A DNA stretch of 64,000 bases from Photobacterium iliopiscarium (GTDB lineage Bacteria > Pseudomonadota > Gammaproteobacteria > Enterobacterales > Vibrionaceae), in assembly GCF_003026395.1 (NCBI RefSeq), contig NZ_PYOO01000017.1, positions 1 to 64,000 of the forward strand, read 5' to 3'. This document shows positions 61,101-64,000 of the stretch, in pieces. The position numbers and the translations under genes were made by a program. Below the pieces are notes generated by a model, which saw only the letters and a program-made list of their open reading frames with translations, did no database searches and had not been told where the DNA came from. The first letter of the stretch is position 1. Every line of letters starts with the position of its first letter.

Positions 61101-62133
61101 GGCCATGGTCTAAATCGTTCGTAAACAGAACTTGAATAGACTTATGACCAGCCTGAGATAGAAGTGCTAATGCTTCCAAGCTTAATTCTTGGTTAGCCGC
61201 AACAATCAGTTCACCAGTTTCTTCGTTGATGTAATCACAAGCAGCGATTTTACCAACGATATATTCAACAGGTACTTCGATACTATCAATGCCATCTTTC
61301 GCCAATTGACGAATATGACGAGCAGTGATACGACGACCTTGCTCTACGTAAACTGTACCGTTTGCTTCAATATCAAAGCTTGCAGTTTCGCCACGTAGAC
61401 GATCAGGTACCAACTCCATAACTAAAGACTTGCCGCGTACTTCGAAATTAATCTTATCGAAGAACATGTCAAGAATCTGTTCAGTTGTGTAGTTAAGTGC
61501 GCGAAGGATAATAGACGCAGGTAATTTACGACGACGGTCGATACGTACGAAAAGATTATCCTTAGGATCGAACTCGAAATCCAACCATGAACCACGGTAA
61601 GGGATAACACGAGCGTTATATAACACTTTACCTGAGGAGTGGGTTTTACCCTTATCGCTGTCAAAGAATACACCAGGACTACGGTGTAGCTGAGATACGA
61701 TAACCCTCTCGGTACCGTTAATAACGAATGTACCGTTATCTGTCATGAGCGGAATTTCGCCCATGTAAACTTCTTGTTCTTTAATGTCTTTTACGGTGCC
61801 AGCCGGTGCATCACGGTCATACATGACCAGACGTAGCTTCACGCGTAGTGGAGCAGAGTAAGTTACGCCACGAATTTGACATTCTTTGACATCGAAGACC
61901 GGCTCACCGAGACGATAGCTAACGTATTGCAGCTCGGAATTGCCATTATAGCTCTGGATTGGAAAAACAGAGCGAAAGGCAGCTTCTAGACCGTAATGCC
62001 CTTCTGGATCCTGCTCGATAAATTTTTGGAAAGAATCAAGCTGGATCGATAGCAAGTATGGTGCATCCAACACTTGTGGACGCTTACCAAAATCCTTACG
62101 GATACGCTTTTTCTCGGTATAAGAGTAAACCAT
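58108..62133 (-). CDS. rpoB: RNA polymerase beta subunit
   Basis: Second-largest RNA polymerase subunit, target of rifampicin. 1341 residues (E. coli 1342). [18 protein letters not shown] at the start; the rifampicin region reads [31 protein letters not shown] with the usual sensitive-type residues at the positions I can compare (Gln, Asp, His and Ser), near residue 508. [24 protein letters not shown] lies near the C terminus. TGAGGAA precedes the ATG. Overlapping plus-strand frames here are shadows. Confidence 0.98.
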   Translation of the reverse strand: MVYSYTEKKRIRKDFGKRPQVLDAPYLLSIQLDSFQKFIEQDPEGHYGLEAAFRSVFPIQSYNGNSELQYVSYRLGEPVFDVKECQIRGVTYSAPLRVKLRLVMYDRDAPAGTVKDIKEQEVYMGEIPLMTDNGTFVINGTERVIVSQLHRSPGVFFDSDKGKTHSSGKVLYNARVIPYRGSWLDFEFDPKDNLFVRIDRRRKLPASIILRALNYTTEQILDMFFDKINFEVRGKSLVMELVPDRLRGETASFDIEANGTVYVEQGRRITARHIRQLAKDGIDSIEVPVEYIVGKIAACDYINEETGELIVAANQELSLEALALLSQAGHKSIQVLFTNDLDHGPYMSETLRVDNSTDRLSALVEIYRMMRPGEPPTREAADQLFESLFFSEDRYDLSAVGRMKFNSSLLREEITGPGILSNDDIIEVMKKLIDIRNGKGEVDDIDHLGNRRIRSVGEMAENQFRVGLVRVERAVKERLSLGDLDAIMPQDLINAKPISAAVKEFFGSSQLSQFMDQNNPLSEVTHKRRISALGPGGLTRERAGFEVRDVHATHYGRLCPIETPEGPNIGLINSLSVFARCNSYGFLETPYRKVVDGKVSDHIEYLSAIEEGLYVIAQANAALNEDGSFADELITARQKGDSGLHPRDHVQYMDVATNQVVSVAASLIPFLEHDDANRALMGANMQRQAVPTIRADKPLVGTGIERQIGVDSGVTAVAKRGGQVQSVDASRIVIKVNEDELIPGEAGIDIYNLTKYTRSNQNTCINQRPTVLPGEPVARGDVLADGPSTDLGELALGQNMRIAFMPWNGYNFEDSILVSERVVQEDRFTTIHIQELSCVARDTKLGSEEITADIPNVGEAALSKLDESGIVYIGAEVKGGDILVGKVTPKGETQLTPEEKLLRAIFGEKASDVKDSSLRVPGSVTGTIIDVQVFTRDGVEKDKRALEIEEMQLKEAKKDITEEFQILEGGLLARVRTLLLSAGYGEDKISSMNRDTLFALTLDDESLQNQLEQLAEQYDELKAEFDKKFETKRRKITQGDDLAPGVLKIVKVYLAVRRRIQPGDKMAGRHGNKGVISKINPVEDMPYDEKGQTVDIVLNPLGVPSRMNIGQILETHLGLAAKGIGDKLNDMLKEQQELHKFRNFLQRVYNLGDTRQKVDIAELSDDEVRTLVQNLRKGLPIATPVFDGCPESSIKELLQLGDLPTSGQLKLFDGRTGDAFERPVTVGYMYMLKLNHLVDDKMHARSTGSYSLVTQQPLGGKAQFGGQRFGEMEVWALEAYGAAYTLQEMLTVKSDDVNGRTKMYKNIVDGDHRMEPGMPESFNVLLKEIRSLGINIELEDK

Positions 62134-62164
62134 AGGTTCCTCAGATCGCTGATAAGTGATCCAA

Positions 62165-62192
62165 ACTACCCCATATCACATGCGGGGGTAGT
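62165..62192 (-). promoter_or_regulatory. rpoB leader hairpin (possible RNase III site)
   Basis: ACTACCCC and GGGGTAGT form an 8-bp stem with a 12-nt loop, 30 nt before the rpoB start. In E. coli an RNase III processing hairpin occupies this place; equivalence is inference. Confidence 0.55.
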
Positions 62193-62297
62193 GACTAATC
62201 GTTGTTTTTATAGTAGGAATATTCCAATAAAACTAGAATATTTTTTACGCAGACAGTGGATACAAAACAAGGTAAAAATACCACCAGTCTATAGCGC

Positions 62298-62328
62298 AAA
62301 AAGGCCGGTGGCATTTTTGCCACCAGCC
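62298..62328 (-). terminator. rplL-rpoB attenuator
   Basis: On the minus strand GGCTGGTGGC, AAAAAT loop, GCCACCGGCC, then T5. Located 35 nt past rplL. A partial terminator here lowers rpoBC transcription relative to the ribosomal genes, as known in E. coli. Confidence 0.85.
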
Positions 62329-62362
62329 AATAGCCATAAAAGGCTATGAAATCAAATAATAA

Positions 62363-62725
62363 TTATTTAACTTCAACAGAAGCGCCAACTTCTTCTAATT
62401 GAGCTTTAAGAGCTTCAGCTTCAGCTTTATCTACGCCTTCTTTAACAGCAGCAGGAGCGCCGTCAACTACAGCTTTAGCTTCTTTAAGACCAAGACCAGT
62501 CGCGCCACGTACAGCTTTGATAACTTGTACTTTGTTTGCGCCAGCAGCTGTTAGGATAACATCAAATTCAGTTTGCTCTTCAACTTCAACAGCTGCGCCA
62601 CCTGAAACTACTGCAGCTGCAGCAGAAACACCAAATTTTTCTTCCATAGCTTCGATAAGCTCAACAACTTGCATTACAGACATTTCTGCAACTGCGTCTA
62701 GGATTTGCTCGTTAGTGATAGACAT
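62363..62725 (-). CDS. rplL: Ribosomal protein bL12 (L7/L12)
   Basis: Ribosomal stalk protein, present in several copies; recruits translation factors. 120 residues. N-terminal dimer region, an Ala/Val-rich hinge (residues 34-48), and the C-terminal domain with [22 protein letters not shown] near residue 80. Length as in E. coli (121). Confidence 0.98.
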   Translation of the reverse strand: MSITNEQILDAVAEMSVMQVVELIEAMEEKFGVSAAAAVVSGGAAVEVEEQTEFDVILTAAGANKVQVIKAVRGATGLGLKEAKAVVDGAPAAVKEGVDKAEAEALKAQLEEVGASVEVK

Positions 62726-62784
62726 AACAATTCTCTTTTAAAGTCAACAATAAGTTTAAATAGTAATCAGATAAAACGCGGCAA

Positions 62785-63279
62785 TTAAGCAGCAGCTTCT
62801 TCTTTCTGATCACGTACAGCCGCGATAGTACGTACAAGTTTACCAGCAGACGCTTCTTTCATGCACATCATTAAGCGTGCGATAGCTTCGTCGTAAGTTG
62901 GTAGAGTTGCTAGTACATCAGCGTTGGCAATAGCGCCTTCGAATGCAGCAGCTTTGATCTCGAAGCTTTTATTCTCTTTAGCGAAGTCTTTAAAAAGACG
63001 CGCTGCAGCACCTGGGTGCTCATTAGAGAAGCCGATTAGTGAAGGACCAACGAAGAAGTCTTGTAGACATTCGAAGTTAGTATCTTCAACTGCACGACGT
63101 GCTAATGTGTTACGAACAACTCTTAAGTAAACACCAGCTTCACGAGCTTGTTTACGTAGAGTTGTCATTGCACACACACTAACACCGCGAGAGTCAGCAA
63201 CAACTGCAGACAGGGCACCATTGGCAGCTTCGTTGACTTCAGCAACAATTGCTTTTTTGTCTTGAAGATTTAATGCCAT
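62785..63279 (-). CDS. rplJ: Ribosomal protein uL10
   Basis: Base of the ribosomal stalk; with L7/L12 it also represses its own operon by binding the mRNA leader. 164 residues (E. coli 165). [32 protein letters not shown] at the start and a C-terminal helix that binds L12 dimers ([17 protein letters not shown]). First gene of the rplJL-rpoBC unit; rplL follows 59 bp later. Confidence 0.98.
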   Translation of the reverse strand: MALNLQDKKAIVAEVNEAANGALSAVVADSRGVSVCAMTTLRKQAREAGVYLRVVRNTLARRAVEDTNFECLQDFFVGPSLIGFSNEHPGAAARLFKDFAKENKSFEIKAAAFEGAIANADVLATLPTYDEAIARLMMCMKEASAGKLVRTIAAVRDQKEEAAA

Positions 63280-63496
63280 TGGATTTGCTCCTGGATAATT
63301 TCTGGGTAACCCCAGTATTTACACCACTCACTGCCGGTTGGCAGGAGAGTTTTACGGCGCAGATCCAAAAAAGACTTACATCAATCATGTTCTGGCACCG
63401 TCTACGTAGGTAAATTAAGTTCCGAAAAACACCTACGGTCTTTGACGGAGGTCAATTGAAACCAATCAACCTCAGCCACGAATTCGGAAGCGATAA
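63280..63496 (-). promoter_or_regulatory. L10 leader, autoregulatory mRNA region
   Basis: A leader of about 210 nt with several GC-rich stems before rplJ (for example GCCAACCGGC and the ACGTAGACGG...CCGTAGGTG region). In E. coli this leader binds the L10(L12)4 complex to block translation. I identify it by position and gene context; I did not fold it. Confidence 0.65.
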
Positions 63497-63524
63497 ATTA
63501 TACACTAACTTATCGCTTCTGCAA
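63497..63524 (-). promoter_or_regulatory. rplJ (P-L10) promoter within an inverted repeat
   Basis: On the minus strand TTGCAG, 16 bp, TATAAT. It is embedded in a palindrome, GAAGCGATAA and TTATCGCTTC, that runs right after the rplA stop and may also act as a weak terminator for rplKA. Confidence 0.65.
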
Positions 63525-63530
63525 ATTAGT

Positions 63531-64000
63531 TTACGCTACAGTCGCTTTCAGAGTGTTCTGATCTAGCGCTACACCTGCACCCATAGTGGTAGAGATGCTT
63601 ACTTTCTTAATGAAAGTACCTTTCGCTGAAGATGGCTTAGCACGCTTCAGTGCAACTAGAAGAGATTCTAAGTTCTCTTGTAGTTGAGCGGCATCAAAGT
63701 TCACTTTACCGATAGTAGTGTGAATGATACCGTTTTTGTCGTTACGGTAACGAACCTGACCAGCTTTAGCATTTTTAACTGCTTGAGCAACGTTAGGAGT
63801 TACAGTACCAACTTTAGGGTTTGGCATAAGACCACGTGGACCAAGAATGGTACCAAGTTGACCTACAACGCGCATTGCATCAGGAGATGCGATAACTACG
63901 TCAAAGTTCATTTCGCCTTTCTTAACAAGAGCAGCTAGATCTTCCATACCTACAAGCTCAGCGCCAGCTTCTTTAGCAGCTTCAGCGTTTGCGCCTTGTG
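63531..64000 (-). CDS. rplA: Ribosomal protein uL1, partial (5' part outside the window)
   Basis: The 3' end of rplA; the frame runs off the right edge of the window, so about 155 of some 234 residues are present. The visible part reads [33 protein letters not shown], then [18 protein letters not shown] and [16 protein letters not shown], all characteristic of L1. The Met at 63947 is internal and not the start. Upstream beyond the window one expects rplK. Confidence 0.97.
   Translation of the reverse strand, partial: QGANAEAAKEAGAELVGMEDLAALVKKGEMNFDVVIASPDAMRVVGQLGTILGPRGLMPNPKVGTVTPNVAQAVKNAKAGQVRYRNDKNGIIHTTIGKVNFDAAQLQENLESLLVALKRAKPSSAKGTFIKKVSISTTMGAGVALDQNTLKATVA

Noticed and set aside
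54471..62349. Many open frames of 60-93 codons opposite rpoB and rpoC
   Set aside because: They mirror the codon bias of the highly expressed genes beneath them and carry no ribosome-binding sites.

Overview
The window is chromosomal core DNA from a low-GC gammaproteobacterium of the Vibrionaceae, most likely Photobacterium. The evidence is gene content and gene order (orn/rsgA/psd, epmA/frdABCD, efp/epmB, aroQ-accBC-yhdT-panF-prmA-dusB-fis, purHD-hupA, hemE-nudC-rsd, rplAJL-rpoBC), the AT-rich intergenic DNA, and E. coli-like operators. The genus is an inference. I see no prophage, insertion sequence, integron, CRISPR array or plasmid gene.

Layout. 1-5.3 kb: initiator tRNA, oligoribonuclease, RsgA, phosphatidylserine decarboxylase, a periplasmic carbonic anhydrase and EpmA. 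5.3-9.2 kb: the fumarate reductase operon behind a CRP-like site and an unassigned palindrome. 9.2-10.9 kb: efp and epmB, divergent; with epmA nearby this gives elongation factor P and both enzymes that make and attach beta-lysine. 10.9-14 kb: rimK and one unrecognised 150-residue gene, set in unusually long AT-rich gaps that carry a degenerate repeat. 14-22 kb: groES-groEL, a MATE pump, fxsA, aspA-dcuA and a stand-alone DsbD-gamma-like thioredoxin. 22-28.6 kb: an acetate-utilisation neighbourhood with a CrbR-like regulator, a CrbS-like hybrid kinase that lacks the usual transporter half, an HcaT-type MFS carrier and acs.

29-36.5 kb: the aroQ-accB-accC-yhdT-panF-prmA-dusB-fis cluster, followed by two tandem small zinc-ribbon genes, one of only 45 codons. 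36.5-40.7 kb: malY, malX and malI around a MalI-type operator. 40.7-45 kb: ppnP, zntR and purH-purD under a clear PurR box. 45-53.6 kb: yjaH, hupA, a CNNM/CBS protein, brnQ with a leucine-rich leader peptide, yjaG, a 2-hydroxyacid dehydrogenase, hemE, nudC and rsd. 53.7-64 kb: rpoC, rpoB, rplL, rplJ and the 3' part of rplA, with an attenuator between rplL and rpoB and the L10 leader before rplJ.

How they work together. aspA and dcuA feed fumarate to FrdABCD for anaerobic respiration. AccBC supplies malonyl-CoA for the lipids that Psd matures, while PanF imports the pantothenate used for CoA. Acs and its putative two-component system handle acetate. The last 10 kb is the transcription and translation core, with Rsd nearby as a sigma-factor regulator. 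Many start codons were moved inward from the longest open frame on the basis of ribosome-binding sites and family length; each case is stated.
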